Assembly: GCA_964432825.1 (NCBI GenBank)
Contig: CAYSOX010000005.1
Span: 37,186-101,185 of the forward strand
Length of the DNA stretch: 64,000 bases
Origin: UMGS1908 sp964432825
GTDB taxonomy: Bacteria > Bacillota > Clostridia > Christensenellales > UBA1242
Direction of reading: 5' to 3'
This document shows, piece by piece, positions 1-9,820 of the stretch. The position numbers and the translations under genes are program-made. A model generated the notes under the pieces. The model had not been told where the DNA came from. It ran no database searches and worked only from the letters and a program-made list of their open reading frames with translations. Each line of letters starts with the position of its first letter. Position 1 is the stretch's first letter.

Positions 1-1
1 T

Positions 2-1960
2 GGTGGATATATAGATAGATGTAAGATAGTTACAAAGATTGACCCAGACGAAATTAAATGGAAGACTACCGACCAAAGAATCCAACCGGTAACAGATAGG
101 TCTAAGCCTTATTCAGGAACGGCTACAGTTGCGGTTGACCAAGACATAAAATTGGAAGTTATCTATTCATTAAATGGAATAGAAAATAATGGCGCAATCA
201 CAAATAAAAATATCAAGTTCACTTCATCCAATCCAGATAACATTGAAGTTATAAATGAAAGTGAGGGAATTTTGCGTGCTGTAGATAATAACATTCGAAG
301 TGAAGAGGGAACTCCTTATTCAGATATAACTGCATCTATTCAAACGGCAAAGGGAGAATTAAAAATCACTTGCAGAGTTTATGTTAATGAATATTCTACA
401 TCGGGCAAATTGGTTTTAAATAAAGTTAATGGAAATGAGCCAATTTTAATAAAAAGAGATGGCAGTGATAAACTTATATTGGATGCCGATAACAAAGGTA
501 TCGATTGTTACACCTTTTTAATGAATACTTCAGATTATTTAAAATCTGATTATACAATGAATATATATAGTTCAAACCCAGAAGTTTTTGAGGTTACCTT
601 CCAAGAATATAAGGCGGATGGAAAATGCTATTTTACCATAGTACCAAAAAAAGAGGGCGAAGAGCGACTTTATATCAATACAACATGTTATGACGAAAGT
701 GGAAAATTAATTAGCGTAATAGTAAATATTTCAGTTCAAGCATCGGTTGATTTTGTTGATGTTTCAGCAAAAGACAACAAAAAGTATCAACCTGTTACAA
801 TATATAATATAGTGGATTATGTAAATAAATGGGTAATACTTGATAATGCAGGAAACCCAAAATTAAACAATTTAGGCGTTCCTGAAGATTCCGATGTTGT
901 TACAATTCCAGACGCCGAAAATGGAGGGTTTAAAAATCCATCTGTTGAAGAATTGGTTGCGAATGGTTATACAATAGTTTATGTAAAAGATGCCGAGCAA
1001 ATAGATACCACGCAAATTGATTATTTAGTTAAAAAAGAAATTAATTTTGGAGAAGAGGTAAGTTTAAAAATAAAACAAGTAAGAGTGCCTATTTACACCG
1101 CAACTTCTTCAGAGTATGGCACTGAAATTGTTGAAAATGATGAAATCTTCTCGCTTGATATGACCTATTACGACGAACTATTTGATAAAGATGGAAAATA
1201 TGTCGGCAAAAAGGTTATTGAAGGTGCGGAAAGAAAGTTATATTTTGAAGATATGGCTGGAGACTTAGTAGTTTATAAAGACAAGGATGAAAATGGAAAT
1301 CCTGCCAAAGCCTATATTTATATGGATGTTAATGGTGAACGCCAAAAAGTTTATATTAAAACCTTAGATAGTGTAACCATTCCAGAGGGTGGTAGAACAT
1401 ATTCAAGTTGTTCTCCATACATTTCAAAATATGGTAACAATAGTTTTAAAGTTGTTAATGTTCCGCAAGACATAGATAAAGAGTTCTATATTTTAGGATA
1501 TGTTGCAAAGAACAATTCCGCCGAGGGTGAAAATGGTGTTGAAAACTTTGAAGATAGAGTATATTTTGTGTATTCATTCTTTATTCGTTCAAGATTAGAT
1601 GGTGTTATTTGTTCGGTTAATCCGGCTTCGGTTCAAACTGTAAATAATACTACAACCATCACACTTCCAAATATAGGAACGGAAGAAGTTACCATAACTT
1701 TAGGTCGCGAAATTGATTTATATTTATATTCTTATTCGTTTGACTTAACGGCTCCTCAACCTGCAAAGGTAACAGTTGATTATTCAGCACTTAGCGGAAT
1801 ATTGGAAGTTGTTCAAGACTCACAAAATGAAAATAAGTTTACCTTCCGTTCAAAAAATAACACGGCAGGTGCCGGTGTTGTAAAGGTAAGTGCAACCAAT
1901 GGAGAAAAGACGGTAACTATAGAAATTATAGTTCATATAGAAGAAAATATGGAAGGCTAA
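2..1960 (+). CDS. C-terminal part of a large Ig-like (BIG2-type) surface protein, 5' end outside window
   Basis: The frame is open from base 2, so the gene begins before the window and only its last ~653 codons are visible. The protein is rich in Asn, Thr, Ser and Val and shows successive beta-sandwich-like blocks of about 90-100 residues. The blocks carry wording typical of bacterial Ig-like group 2 domains, such as SSNPDNIEVINESEG, YSSNPEVFEV and VVKVSATNGEKTVTI. No catalytic motif, LPXTG signal or C-terminal membrane helix is visible, so anchoring is probably N-terminal, as in the next two genes. Likely role: extracellular adhesin or structural surface protein (inference). A strong terminator follows. 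Confidence 0.75.
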   Translation, partial: GGYIDRCKIVTKIDPDEIKWKTTDQRIQPVTDRSKPYSGTATVAVDQDIKLEVIYSLNGIENNGAITNKNIKFTSSNPDNIEVINESEGILRAVDNNIRSEEGTPYSDITASIQTAKGELKITCRVYVNEYSTSGKLVLNKVNGNEPILIKRDGSDKLILDADNKGIDCYTFLMNTSDYLKSDYTMNIYSSNPEVFEVTFQEYKADGKCYFTIVPKKEGEERLYINTTCYDESGKLISVIVNISVQASVDFVDVSAKDNKKYQPVTIYNIVDYVNKWVILDNAGNPKLNNLGVPEDSDVVTIPDAENGGFKNPSVEELVANGYTIVYVKDAEQIDTTQIDYLVKKEINFGEEVSLKIKQVRVPIYTATSSEYGTEIVENDEIFSLDMTYYDELFDKDGKYVGKKVIEGAERKLYFEDMAGDLVVYKDKDENGNPAKAYIYMDVNGERQKVYIKTLDSVTIPEGGRTYSSCSPYISKYGNNSFKVVNVPQDIDKEFYILGYVAKNNSAEGENGVENFEDRVYFVYSFFIRSRLDGVICSVNPASVQTVNNTTTITLPNIGTEEVTITLGREIDLYLYSYSFDLTAPQPAKVTVDYSALSGILEVVQDSQNENKFTFRSKNNTAGAGVVKVSATNGEKTVTIEIIVHIEENMEG

Positions 1961-1971
1961 ACCGAATAAAA

Positions 1972-2010
1972 AATAACCCAAATTGTGAATAATTTGGGTT
2001 ATTTTTTTCG
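1972..2010 (+). terminator. Rho-independent terminator
   Basis: A perfect 13-bp stem (AATAACCCAAATT with AATTTGGGTTATT) has a 6-nt loop and is followed by a T run. It closes the first surface-protein gene. Confidence 0.9.
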
Positions 2011-2019
2011 TAAAGGGTA

Positions 2020-2048
2020 TTGACAAATTGATGGTTTCAGTGTATAAT
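2020..2048 (+). promoter_or_regulatory. Sigma-A type promoter for the GLUG-repeat protein gene
   Basis: TTGACA (2020-2025), a 17-nt spacer and TATAAT (2043-2048). The ATG follows 43 nt later behind a GGGGG-type ribosome site. Confidence 0.85.
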
Positions 2049-2091
2049 ACTTGCAACTAGAAAATAATATAGATTTCGGGGGAAATATATT

Positions 2092-4374
2092 ATGAAAAAA
2101 AGAATAATATTAATTATAACATCGGTTGTAGCAATTTTGGTTGTAGCAGGTTTGATTGTGTTTACCGTGGTTAGTAAAACCAAAAAGACAGATAAGGATT
2201 CAATCGTTCCACCTACTTCAGATAACCAAGATGTAAATTTAGAAGAACCAGACTATGATTTTGGTTTAGATAGCGATGAGGATATTGAGTACAAAAAGAA
2301 CAACAAAGACTTAAGTTATCTTATTGGTGACGAAATTACCGACTCAATTTTTGTACAAAATTATGAAGAAATTAAGGAAAATTTCTCATTTATAAAGGCA
2401 GAAAACGGAAAACTTATCGCAGAAAAAGCGGGTGAAGCAACTGCAACAATTATAAGTGAAGATAAGCAGATTACCCTTCATGTTTATGTTTATGAAGATG
2501 GTAATGGTACAGAAGAATATCCATATGTAATTTTGAGAATTGAAGACTTAGTAAGACACTTTAATGAATGTAATCAAGGTGTGTATTATATTCAAAAAGC
2601 GGATTTAGACCTAAGCACATACAATGGCGGAAATTGGATACCTTTAGGTAAAAACTCTTATCCATTTATGTCAAATTACGATGGTAATAATTACAAAATT
2701 TACAATATGAACATCACAATCGACGAAAGCAATTTGGAAGATTATGTTGATAAGCAAAAGGTAAATGGTGCAGAAGTCAACTCACTAATGGTAGGATTTT
2801 TCGGAGTTGTTTGCGGACAAAATGAAAACAAAAAAATAGAAATTAAGGATATGACCATTTCTTACGCAAAGGTTGATAGTTCAGCACTAGATACTGGTTC
2901 GCTTAAGCGCTCAAATAAATTATTCCAATCAATAGATTACATTTCAATCTCTTTATTTGCCGGCAATGTTACTTATGCAAAAATTGAAAATGTAGCAGTA
3001 AATGGTGAAATAAATTCATCAATGAATGCAAAAAGTTATCAATCTGAGTTTATATCACAAGTTGCTGGTGCCATTGGTACTATAGATTACTCAAGTGTAA
3101 ATGGGCTTTATGGTATGGTTACAATTAATGCTACGGGAGTTGGTAATGTAAATGGTGAAGAGGTATATGGAAGTTGTGTTGCTGGATTAATTGGTAAAGT
3201 TTATGACGGTTGTGAACTTGAAAAATGTGCTTCTTGTCCAACAATTTATGCTAAAAATTATGCAAAAACTTATATTTCTGGTATGTTTGGTGTAATTGGT
3301 GAAAGCGAAAGCAATATCATTTCAAATTCAGTAGTAACCAAAGGTAATATAGGTGTAAATGCTGGCGGTAAATACAATGCAATTGTTGCAGGATTTGCAA
3401 TTAAGTTGTGTAATGAAAATACAATTACAAATTCTAGAGTATTAAATACATATATCAATAACGAAGCCAAATTTTTAGGCACAAGCAATAGTGCGGGATT
3501 TGTTTATACAAACGATGGCGAAATTGAAGACTCATATATTTCAGGCGGTGCGGTAGAAGGTGTTGAGGTTGCAGGTTTTGTATTCAACAACAATTCAAAT
3601 ATTAGTTACACAGAAGAGTTTGCAAAGAACTATGTTTTAAATATCACCATTAATGGTGAGTTAGGAATGGCTGGATTTGTATACACAAACAGAGGTTCAA
3701 TCGAAGCCCAAGTTCAAGAAGATATGTATGCTAGACTTAACTGGGTTAAGATAAATAAAGAGTTCTACACATTCTATAAAGGTTACGGCAGTATGATGTC
3801 AGCAGGTTTTGTTGAAAATGCCGAACAAGGAAGTGTAATTTCAAACTTCAATATCATAACCAATATGTACGATGTAGTAAATTGTGCTGGTGCGGTAGGT
3901 TTTGTTAATGGCAAAACAACAATCCAAAACTTAATAGTTAGCACCACCATTCGTACACTTACTGAAGAAGATGGCAAAAATTATTCAGGTGCAACGGGTT
4001 TGGTTTCAGGTTTGATAGGTTATATTCCTGCAAATGTTCAAGATGAAATTACAATAGAAAATGTTCAAGTAAACATTAGTGTAAACAAAATAAAAGAAGA
4101 AGGCAAAGAATATTCACTAGGTATTTATGGTTCATTGTTTGGCCTAAATTACGCAAAGCATGTAACACTTAAAAATGTAAAAATACAAAGTGTTTATGTG
4201 AATGCTGATATTGCTCAAGGATTAAAAGATGTTAGCGAAATAAAGATTGGCTCAATTGCAGGTATTGCTATATCTTATGATCAATTTACAGTAGAAAATG
4301 TTAAATCTGTTCAAGGCGAAGTAATTCTAGACGGAAATTCAGTAACAATTGATAGATACAAATATTTCAATTAA
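2092..4374 (+). CDS. Membrane-anchored surface protein with Ig-like and GLUG-type repeats
   Basis: 760 aa. A single hydrophobic helix spans about residues 4-28 after MKKR, without a lipobox, so it looks like an uncleaved N-terminal anchor. An acidic linker and an Ig-like segment (about residues 75-135) follow. A long region of GLUG-like repeats then runs to the end: recurring units such as AGFVYTNDGEIEDSYISGG, VAGFVFNNNSNISY and MAGFVYTNRGSIEAQ, which are expected to build a right-handed beta-helix-like stack. GLUG modules occur in secreted adhesins and proteases of gut Bacillota; no protease motif is visible here. The gene is single, with its own consensus promoter and terminator. Function beyond cell-surface display is not determinable. 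Confidence 0.75.
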   Translation: MKKRIILIITSVVAILVVAGLIVFTVVSKTKKTDKDSIVPPTSDNQDVNLEEPDYDFGLDSDEDIEYKKNNKDLSYLIGDEITDSIFVQNYEEIKENFSFIKAENGKLIAEKAGEATATIISEDKQITLHVYVYEDGNGTEEYPYVILRIEDLVRHFNECNQGVYYIQKADLDLSTYNGGNWIPLGKNSYPFMSNYDGNNYKIYNMNITIDESNLEDYVDKQKVNGAEVNSLMVGFFGVVCGQNENKKIEIKDMTISYAKVDSSALDTGSLKRSNKLFQSIDYISISLFAGNVTYAKIENVAVNGEINSSMNAKSYQSEFISQVAGAIGTIDYSSVNGLYGMVTINATGVGNVNGEEVYGSCVAGLIGKVYDGCELEKCASCPTIYAKNYAKTYISGMFGVIGESESNIISNSVVTKGNIGVNAGGKYNAIVAGFAIKLCNENTITNSRVLNTYINNEAKFLGTSNSAGFVYTNDGEIEDSYISGGAVEGVEVAGFVFNNNSNISYTEEFAKNYVLNITINGELGMAGFVYTNRGSIEAQVQEDMYARLNWVKINKEFYTFYKGYGSMMSAGFVENAEQGSVISNFNIITNMYDVVNCAGAVGFVNGKTTIQNLIVSTTIRTLTEEDGKNYSGATGLVSGLIGYIPANVQDEITIENVQVNISVNKIKEEGKEYSLGIYGSLFGLNYAKHVTLKNVKIQSVYVNADIAQGLKDVSEIKIGSIAGIAISYDQFTVENVKSVQGEVILDGNSVTIDRYKYFN

Positions 4375-4395
4375 AAGTTAAAATTAATAAAGATG

Positions 4396-4427
4396 AAGGT
4401 TGCAATAAATATTTTGCAACCTTTTTC
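4396..4427 (+). terminator. Rho-independent terminator
   Basis: A perfect 10-bp stem (AAGGTTGCAA / TTGCAACCTT) with an 8-nt loop, followed by TTTTT. Confidence 0.9.
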
Positions 4428-4456
4428 ATTGTTTTTTTAGAATAGTTGTTTTTTAT

Positions 4457-4485
4457 TTGACTTATTTTTATAAAATAATTAAACT
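4457..4485 (+). promoter_or_regulatory. Probable promoter for the third surface protein
   Basis: TTGACT (4457-4462), a 17-nt spacer and TAAACT (4480-4485). The -10 is weaker than at the neighbouring genes. Confidence 0.5.
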
Positions 4486-4523
4486 AATAATGAATATACT
4501 ATTAGAGAATGGATGGTTTGTAA

Positions 4524-6638
4524 ATGAGTAATAAAAGTACAAATAGTAAAAAGAAGAAAAAAATCACCTTTCCTAAGGTAATGCTAATTTTGGCAATAGC
4601 CTTAGGTGTGGGGCTTATTGGCTTCGTTATATTTGATAAGGTTACAAGTTCAACCGTAAAGGCAGTTTCCATAGAGGGTGCCTATTCGGTATTGTATGTG
4701 GGTAACCCAAAATATGATTCGGTGGAACATAATGTAGCAATTTATCCAACAAATGCCAACCAAGGCTTTACCGCATCAAGTAGTGATAATTCGGTTGCAA
4801 CAGTCACAATCACTGAAGAGGGTAAAATTAGAGTACAAGCAGTCGGTGAAGGCTCTGCACAAATAGTAGTTCGTAGTAAAGCAAAGTCTAGCATAAAAGA
4901 TAGTTTTAGTGTATATGTAAAAAATACCGATGTTCAAGATGTAACAATATATAAGTCAAGTAATGAAATTTTGGATACCAATAGCAATATAGAAACTATA
5001 AATATTCAAAAAGATGGGCTAGAGCATTATATTCCTTTTGACATAGACCCAGTAGATGCAAATATGGATAGGCTAAGTGTGTTGGAGTTTAATAAAGATG
5101 CTTTAGAAAATGTTTGGATTGATGCACAAAATAAGCGTTTGGTGGTTATTCCAAAAACGGATATAGAAAATAAGATTGTTCCAATAACCCTAGGAATCTT
5201 CCAAAATACAACCAAAGGTCAAACAGACGCAAAAAAGATTACCTTCAACGTAAATTTGGTTGAAAGAACGGCATATTTAAAATTCTCATTCGCATATGAT
5301 TCAAATAGTGGTATAAATTTTAGTGGCAACAACAACGACCAAAATATAGTTTATTTAGATCCTAAATTAACAAGTGATGCAATTAAAGATTTTTATGTAA
5401 AAGTAAATATTGCATATGATAAAGACTTTACTAATATTGGCGAGTTTAAAGTTGAGGACTTCCAATTGTCGGTGAGCGATACCAGTCGTTTAACGGGTGA
5501 AGAAGAGAGTAATAATTTTGTCGCCTTTGACTATTCTAGCACAAATGACAGTGCGGAATATAAAGATAAAAATGGAAAAATCATATTCACAATTACCAAA
5601 GTGGATGGCGGAAAATATTTTAAAGTTGTGGCTGGCGAGGGCTTTGTTAACGACGAAACTACAAGTTACAAATTATCCTTTGTTCATAAATATACCGGAG
5701 ATAAAGGTGAAGTAGAAGTAAAATATTTTGAGAAAAACCTACTTGCCGATAATGGTGGGTCAATAACCGATTGGTCAATTAAATATGATGATGTTAGCGA
5801 TAAATATGCTATTCGTGCATTAGAATTACAAAAATACAAATACGCAATCACAAATGGTTCTAGTGTATTGCTTGAATCTAATATCGATAAAGGTATAGAA
5901 AAGGGCATATTAAGTATTTACACTGTAGATAAAAATGGCGACGATTGTTCGGTATTTTCAAATAAATTTGGTGACACTATCACAATAGAGAAGTTTGATA
6001 AACGAATAAAAATTAAAGCAAAATCAATCATTTCAAGACCTAGCAATTCAACCGAGGCGGATAGTGAATACAATATAACGGTAAGGTTTAAGTTTTCTGC
6101 AACCTATTGGGATGATAGATACTTAAATAGTTATAGTAGTTTAATTGCCGATGGTAATTGGAGAGATTTCAGTTTTGTAATAGACGATTTTAAGGAAATT
6201 AACGACGACGACTTTAAGCAATTAACAAAAACTTCAAATAACCAATCTTTAACAATAGAGTTTCGTAATTCGGTGGGTGATTTAGGCGAGCAATCTCAAT
6301 CACCAAGCCTTATCAGTGTTACATCCGATTTAGTTACCAATACTAAAGAAGTGAAAAAGAATGAAGCAACTGGTACATACATATTTAAGGTGGATGGTGA
6401 ATATTATTATTTGAAAGCAGAAAGGAACTCAAATAAAGATGGGTATTCTATTGTAATTAGTCGTGCAAGCAAAAATACCGTAGATGACAAAACTACAATC
6501 GTTGTAAATGGTACAACTATTTCAAGTGAAAAAGTTGATGAAATTCCAGATGTTACAAATGAAAATAATGAAGGGAAGTTTAAAATAACATTTGGTTTCT
6601 ATAACTTAACAAAAACCATACATTTCACAATGAAGTAG
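4524..6638 (+). CDS. Membrane-anchored Ig-like (BIG2) surface protein
   Basis: 704 aa. A basic N-terminus (KKKKK) precedes one hydrophobic helix at about residues 17-40. A clear BIG2-type domain spans about 45-130, with SSDNSVATVTITEEG followed by VQAVGEGSAQIVV, the typical pattern of this fold. The rest is beta-rich and without enzymatic motifs. No sorting signal is seen at the C-terminus. The ribosome site (GGATGG) is weak. The gene lies directly upstream of a small Smr-domain gene (7-nt gap), so the two are probably co-transcribed. It forms a cluster of three cell-surface proteins with the two genes upstream. Adhesion or envelope structure is inferred, not shown. Confidence 0.75.
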   Translation: MSNKSTNSKKKKKITFPKVMLILAIALGVGLIGFVIFDKVTSSTVKAVSIEGAYSVLYVGNPKYDSVEHNVAIYPTNANQGFTASSSDNSVATVTITEEGKIRVQAVGEGSAQIVVRSKAKSSIKDSFSVYVKNTDVQDVTIYKSSNEILDTNSNIETINIQKDGLEHYIPFDIDPVDANMDRLSVLEFNKDALENVWIDAQNKRLVVIPKTDIENKIVPITLGIFQNTTKGQTDAKKITFNVNLVERTAYLKFSFAYDSNSGINFSGNNNDQNIVYLDPKLTSDAIKDFYVKVNIAYDKDFTNIGEFKVEDFQLSVSDTSRLTGEEESNNFVAFDYSSTNDSAEYKDKNGKIIFTITKVDGGKYFKVVAGEGFVNDETTSYKLSFVHKYTGDKGEVEVKYFEKNLLADNGGSITDWSIKYDDVSDKYAIRALELQKYKYAITNGSSVLLESNIDKGIEKGILSIYTVDKNGDDCSVFSNKFGDTITIEKFDKRIKIKAKSIISRPSNSTEADSEYNITVRFKFSATYWDDRYLNSYSSLIADGNWRDFSFVIDDFKEINDDDFKQLTKTSNNQSLTIEFRNSVGDLGEQSQSPSLISVTSDLVTNTKEVKKNEATGTYIFKVDGEYYYLKAERNSNKDGYSIVISRASKNTVDDKTTIVVNGTTISSEKVDEIPDVTNENNEGKFKITFGFYNLTKTIHFTMK

Positions 6639-6645
6639 TAAAAAT

Positions 6646-6897
6646 ATGAATGAATTGTTGTATGGAAATTTTAAAAAGGTAGATTTGCACGGATTAACAA
6701 GGGAAGAAGCCTTGTCGGAACTGTTATACCAAATTCAAATGGCGGATAGTTTTTATGATGGTTTAGCAATCATCCATGGATATCACGGCGGAAAAGTTTT
6801 GAAAGATATGGTGCGTAAAGAGTTTAAAAACGACCGCATTGAGGAAAAAATATTTGTAGATGCCAGTGTTACGGTATATAAATTAAAAAAATATTAA
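6646..6897 (+). CDS. Small stand-alone Smr-domain protein
   Basis: 83 aa. It shows the two Smr signatures: DLHGLTREEAL near residue 13 and IIHGYHGGKVLKDMVR near residue 42, matching LDLHG and HGxGxGxLr of MutS2/SmrA-type domains. Smr domains bind branched DNA or cleave RNA, including at stalled ribosomes. Here the domain stands alone, with no MutS part. The usual glycine pattern in the second motif is partly changed (HGYHGGKVL). The start ATG lies only 7 nt after the surface-protein stop, so translation is probably coupled. Its substrate is unknown. Confidence 0.75.
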   Translation: MNELLYGNFKKVDLHGLTREEALSELLYQIQMADSFYDGLAIIHGYHGGKVLKDMVRKEFKNDRIEEKIFVDASVTVYKLKKY

Positions 6898-6916
6898 ACT
6901 TTTTATACTTAACCTA

Positions 6917-6945
6917 TTGAAATTTATTACATATTGTGTTATAAT
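6917..6945 (+). promoter_or_regulatory. Promoter of small membrane protein gene
   Basis: TTGAAA (6917-6922), a 17-nt spacer and TATAAT (6940-6945). The promoter at 13161-13189 is nearly the same sequence from -35 to -10. Confidence 0.8.
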
Positions 6946-6974
6946 AGCAAATGTAAATATAGGGGGAAAATATA

Positions 6975-7172
6975 ATGGTTTCAAAAAAGTTATTAGTAGG
7001 TAGCATTATAACAGTTGTTATCTGTCTTGCTGTAAGTATTGTTTGTGCATGCATCAGACACTTTGATGTCGTATCTGTAATTTTGCTTTCAGTCGTAGTT
7101 GTTTTAGCAATTATCACAGCAATCACTGCATGGAGAGAAATTGTTAACCAAAAGCACGAAGAAGAAATATAA
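6975..7172 (+). CDS. Small two-helix membrane protein, unknown
   Basis: 65 aa. Two hydrophobic stretches (about residues 6-26 and 31-51) are joined by a short CIRHFD turn. A charged tail, KHEEEI, follows. A strong GGGGG ribosome site lies 9 nt before the ATG, and a consensus promoter and a terminator flank it, so this is a real single-gene unit. I do not recognise the family. Confidence 0.65.
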   Translation: MVSKKLLVGSIITVVICLAVSIVCACIRHFDVVSVILLSVVVVLAIITAITAWREIVNQKHEEEI

Positions 7173-7200
7173 TAGAAAAATATTATTTAATTAATAAACA

Positions 7201-7234
7201 AAGTCTAGTAAAAAAATTTACTAGGCTTTTGTTT
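7201..7234 (+). terminator. Rho-independent terminator
   Basis: AAGTCTAGTAAA pairs with TTTACTAGGCTT (one G-T pair) and is followed by TTTTGTTT. Confidence 0.85.
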
Positions 7235-7289
7235 AATTTAAAATTTATTGTCCATAATTTATTCAAATAATATTTAGGAGAGTGAAGTT

Positions 7290-7859
7290 ATGGAGAAAAA
7301 GACTATAGCAACCACTATTGCAGGGATTTTAATTTTGGTGCTAATAATTAGTCTGGGTGCGACTCTTTCGGCATTTAAAGTTCAAAAGCAAAAGGTTGAA
7401 GTAAAATCTATTAGTGTAGTTTCGGGGGATGAAATTTCGGTTACGAATAAAAAGGGTAAAAAAATAGAAGAGTTAGAAATAAAGTCTTCCAAAGTTGGTG
7501 TTCGACCAGCAACGGGTGATGAGGATAAAAACACGGGAATCCCATCTACTATAAATGATACAATAGGGACCGAAGGGGCTTATGCCGAGTTCTTTGTTGA
7601 AAGCGACAAAAATTGGTGTGTTAAATTGTTATCTTGCTCACTTTCGGCGGGTGAAGGCGAAAATTTAGAAAATGTAAGAATTGCTGTTATGGATGAAAAA
7701 AGTTCGGGGGTTAAAGGCTCAGATATTGGCGCAATCCTTACAACAAATGAAAATATTAAGGATTCAAAGGTGGTTGTAGTTGTATGGCTTGATGCAGATA
7801 CAACAAAATCTATCGCATCGGCGGATATAAAAATAGGGTTAGAAGTTGCATATATTTAA
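7290..7859 (+). CDS. Secreted or membrane-anchored protein, unknown
   Basis: 189 aa. A signal-like hydrophobic helix spans about residues 5-28, ending in ATLSAF, so either cleavage or anchoring is possible. The remainder is predicted beta-rich with a single Cys pair (residues ~110-116, CVKLLSC). No family is recognised. A good ribosome site (GGAGAG) precedes the ATG. The stop codon abuts the flippase start, so the two genes form an operon, which suggests a role at the cell envelope (inference). Confidence 0.6.
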   Translation: MEKKTIATTIAGILILVLIISLGATLSAFKVQKQKVEVKSISVVSGDEISVTNKKGKKIEELEIKSSKVGVRPATGDEDKNTGIPSTINDTIGTEGAYAEFFVESDKNWCVKLLSCSLSAGEGENLENVRIAVMDEKSSGVKGSDIGAILTTNENIKDSKVVVVVWLDADTTKSIASADIKIGLEVAYI

Positions 7860-9392
7860 TTGTTTTTTTCGCATACTAAGGGTATGCAAAAGAAGTCGTG
7901 TGCAACTAATTACAAAGAAGTTTTGGCACTCACATCAATGAGTGCCTTTTCTAAAATTGTAAGTGTTCTATTTAAGATTATAATCATTTATATAATAGGA
8001 ACGGTGGGAATTGGTTATTATCAATTAGCCTTTCCGCTGTTTGTTTTTTCATACACACTTTCATCGGTTGGAAATTCCACCGCACTTACAATGTTTGTAG
8101 CCGAAGATTCAAAAACTCGACACAACAAACCTATTAAATATGCAAGCATTTTGTCGTTAATTTTTTCGGCGGTAATTTCTTTGATAATAGTATTTTTAAG
8201 TAAATCTATTTCCATTTTGCAAGGTAATGCATCGCTTTATATTATTTATTTAGGCGTGGCTTCCACCATTATTTCGGTATCCTTGCTATCAACTTTGCGT
8301 GGTGCGGTAAGAGGCTATAAACTGGTTAAACAATATGCAATATCAGACGCACTAGAGCAAATAACAAAACTTGTATTTTCAGTTTTTTTATCGTGGGTAT
8401 TGTTACCTTTAGGGCTTATATATTCGGTATTAGGTGTTTTTTTAGGAATAACAATTAGTGCAGTTTTTTCATTGCTTTACACCTTGGTGGCATTAAGACA
8501 TTTTGAAAAAGGTTTGGATAAGTCAATTACGGTGTTCAATAAACGCCAATTTTGGGTTTTTGCAGTGCTTTCGTGTATTACATCATTAATATTACCATTT
8601 ACTCAATTTATAGATTCGACATTAATTGTAAGGCTTCTTGAAAGTGTGGGATATACTCATTTAACGGCAACCAAACTGTTTGGTTTGAGTAGAGGAACTA
8701 TTTCGTCATTATTAAATTTGCCAAACTCCTTAATTCTTGCAATTGAGGTTTTGCTTTTGCCAGACTTAATAAAATTAAAGGATGAAAAGTTTTTGATTCG
8801 TGCGAGGGAAATTATCAATATTGTAGTTATACTTGGAACTATGTTTTCGCTTGCATATTTCTTGTTTTCAAAAGAAATATTAACGGTGGTATATGGTGCA
8901 AAACTGGATGAATTAGAATTAGAGCAAGCAATTAAGTTATTAAAAATTGGGTCATTTAGTGTGTTTTTTGCGGGGTTATCCCAAATTCAATCAACAATTC
9001 TTCAAGGTAAAAAAATGCTATATTTACCAATCATTTCTTTAATTATTGCTTCAATTTCAAAAATTGTGTTTGAAATTATCTTTATTCCAAAACTGGGGAT
9101 AGTTGGGGTGGAACTTGCAAACGGGCTGTTTTATATCGTTTTAAGTTTATTTAACAGCATATTTATGTTAATAAAGGGCATCAAGTGTGGTAGTGAAACA
9201 AATCTTTATGGGTTTTTTGCGGGCGGACTAATTGTGGTTGCGTTAAGGATAGTCTATTTATTATACGCGTTAAAATTAAATTACATCCTATCTATAATTC
9301 TTTCACTTTTAACAACTTTAGTGGTTGTTGGCGGGCTTTACTTAGTTGCTTTCAAATTATTAAGTTCAAAAAATAAAAAAATTAACTTTTAA
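7860..9392 (+). CDS. SpoVB/MurJ-type lipid-linked oligosaccharide flippase
   Basis: 510 aa polytopic protein with about 14 hydrophobic segments, the layout of the MOP/MVF flippase superfamily. The first helices (FSKIVSVLFKIIIIYIIG then GIGYYQLAFPLFVFSYTLSS) match the N-terminus of SpoVB and related polysaccharide exporters, which flip lipid-linked glycan or cell-wall precursors outward. The start is uncertain. TTG at 7860 follows the previous stop directly, while ATG at 7884 has an AAGGG only 1 nt before it, too close to act as a ribosome site. Translational coupling from the TTG is preferred. The exact substrate cannot be told. Confidence 0.8.
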   Translation: MFFSHTKGMQKKSCATNYKEVLALTSMSAFSKIVSVLFKIIIIYIIGTVGIGYYQLAFPLFVFSYTLSSVGNSTALTMFVAEDSKTRHNKPIKYASILSLIFSAVISLIIVFLSKSISILQGNASLYIIYLGVASTIISVSLLSTLRGAVRGYKLVKQYAISDALEQITKLVFSVFLSWVLLPLGLIYSVLGVFLGITISAVFSLLYTLVALRHFEKGLDKSITVFNKRQFWVFAVLSCITSLILPFTQFIDSTLIVRLLESVGYTHLTATKLFGLSRGTISSLLNLPNSLILAIEVLLLPDLIKLKDEKFLIRAREIINIVVILGTMFSLAYFLFSKEILTVVYGAKLDELELEQAIKLLKIGSFSVFFAGLSQIQSTILQGKKMLYLPIISLIIASISKIVFEIIFIPKLGIVGVELANGLFYIVLSLFNSIFMLIKGIKCGSETNLYGFFAGGLIVVALRIVYLLYALKLNYILSIILSLLTTLVVVGGLYLVAFKLLSSKNKKINF

Positions 9393-9453
9393 ACATTGTA
9401 TAAAAATATTTTATAGGGCAATCATTTTATAAAATCTAAAAAAGGAGTAAAAT

Positions 9454-9729
9454 ATGAATAGAAATGAATTGATTAAAGGCGTAAGTGCAGAATCTGGATT
9501 AACACAAAAAGAGGCAAAAGAAGCACTTTTTGCAATTTCAAAACTAATCAAAAACGAATTGAAAAATGGCAAAGAAGTAAAACTTACCGGATTTGGGAAG
9601 TTTGGCGTGCGTCATAGAGCCAGTCGTGTGACTACAAATCCACAAACCAAAGAGCGAATGGAAATACCTGCAATGAAAATTACAACCTTTAAAGCCGGTC
9701 GTGAACTAAAAGAAGCAATTAGCGATTAA
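9454..9729 (+). CDS. hup: HU-family DNA-binding protein
   Basis: 91 aa, the usual HU length. It opens MNRNELIKGVSAESGLTQKE and has the dimer-core motif GFGKFGVRHRASR. The DNA-binding arm reads TTNPQTKERMEIPA, with the Pro that intercalates DNA, and the tail is TTFKAGRELKEAI. HU bends and compacts the nucleoid. The ribosome site AAGGAG precedes the ATG. It is alone on its transcript, after the flippase gene and before a 430-nt non-coding gap. Confidence 0.95.
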   Translation: MNRNELIKGVSAESGLTQKEAKEALFAISKLIKNELKNGKEVKLTGFGKFGVRHRASRVTTNPQTKERMEIPAMKITTFKAGRELKEAISD

Positions 9730-9820
9730 TAAGGCAATTTTATTTGACAGAAGCAATATATAATTAGATGTTTTTTAACTGGAACGAGGTTTTTAGATTG
9801 TGACTTATTTTGGAGGTGAT

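Noticed and set aside
9744..9764. TTGACA and TATAAT after the HU gene
   Set aside because: The boxes are only 9 nt apart, too close for sigma-70 type recognition.
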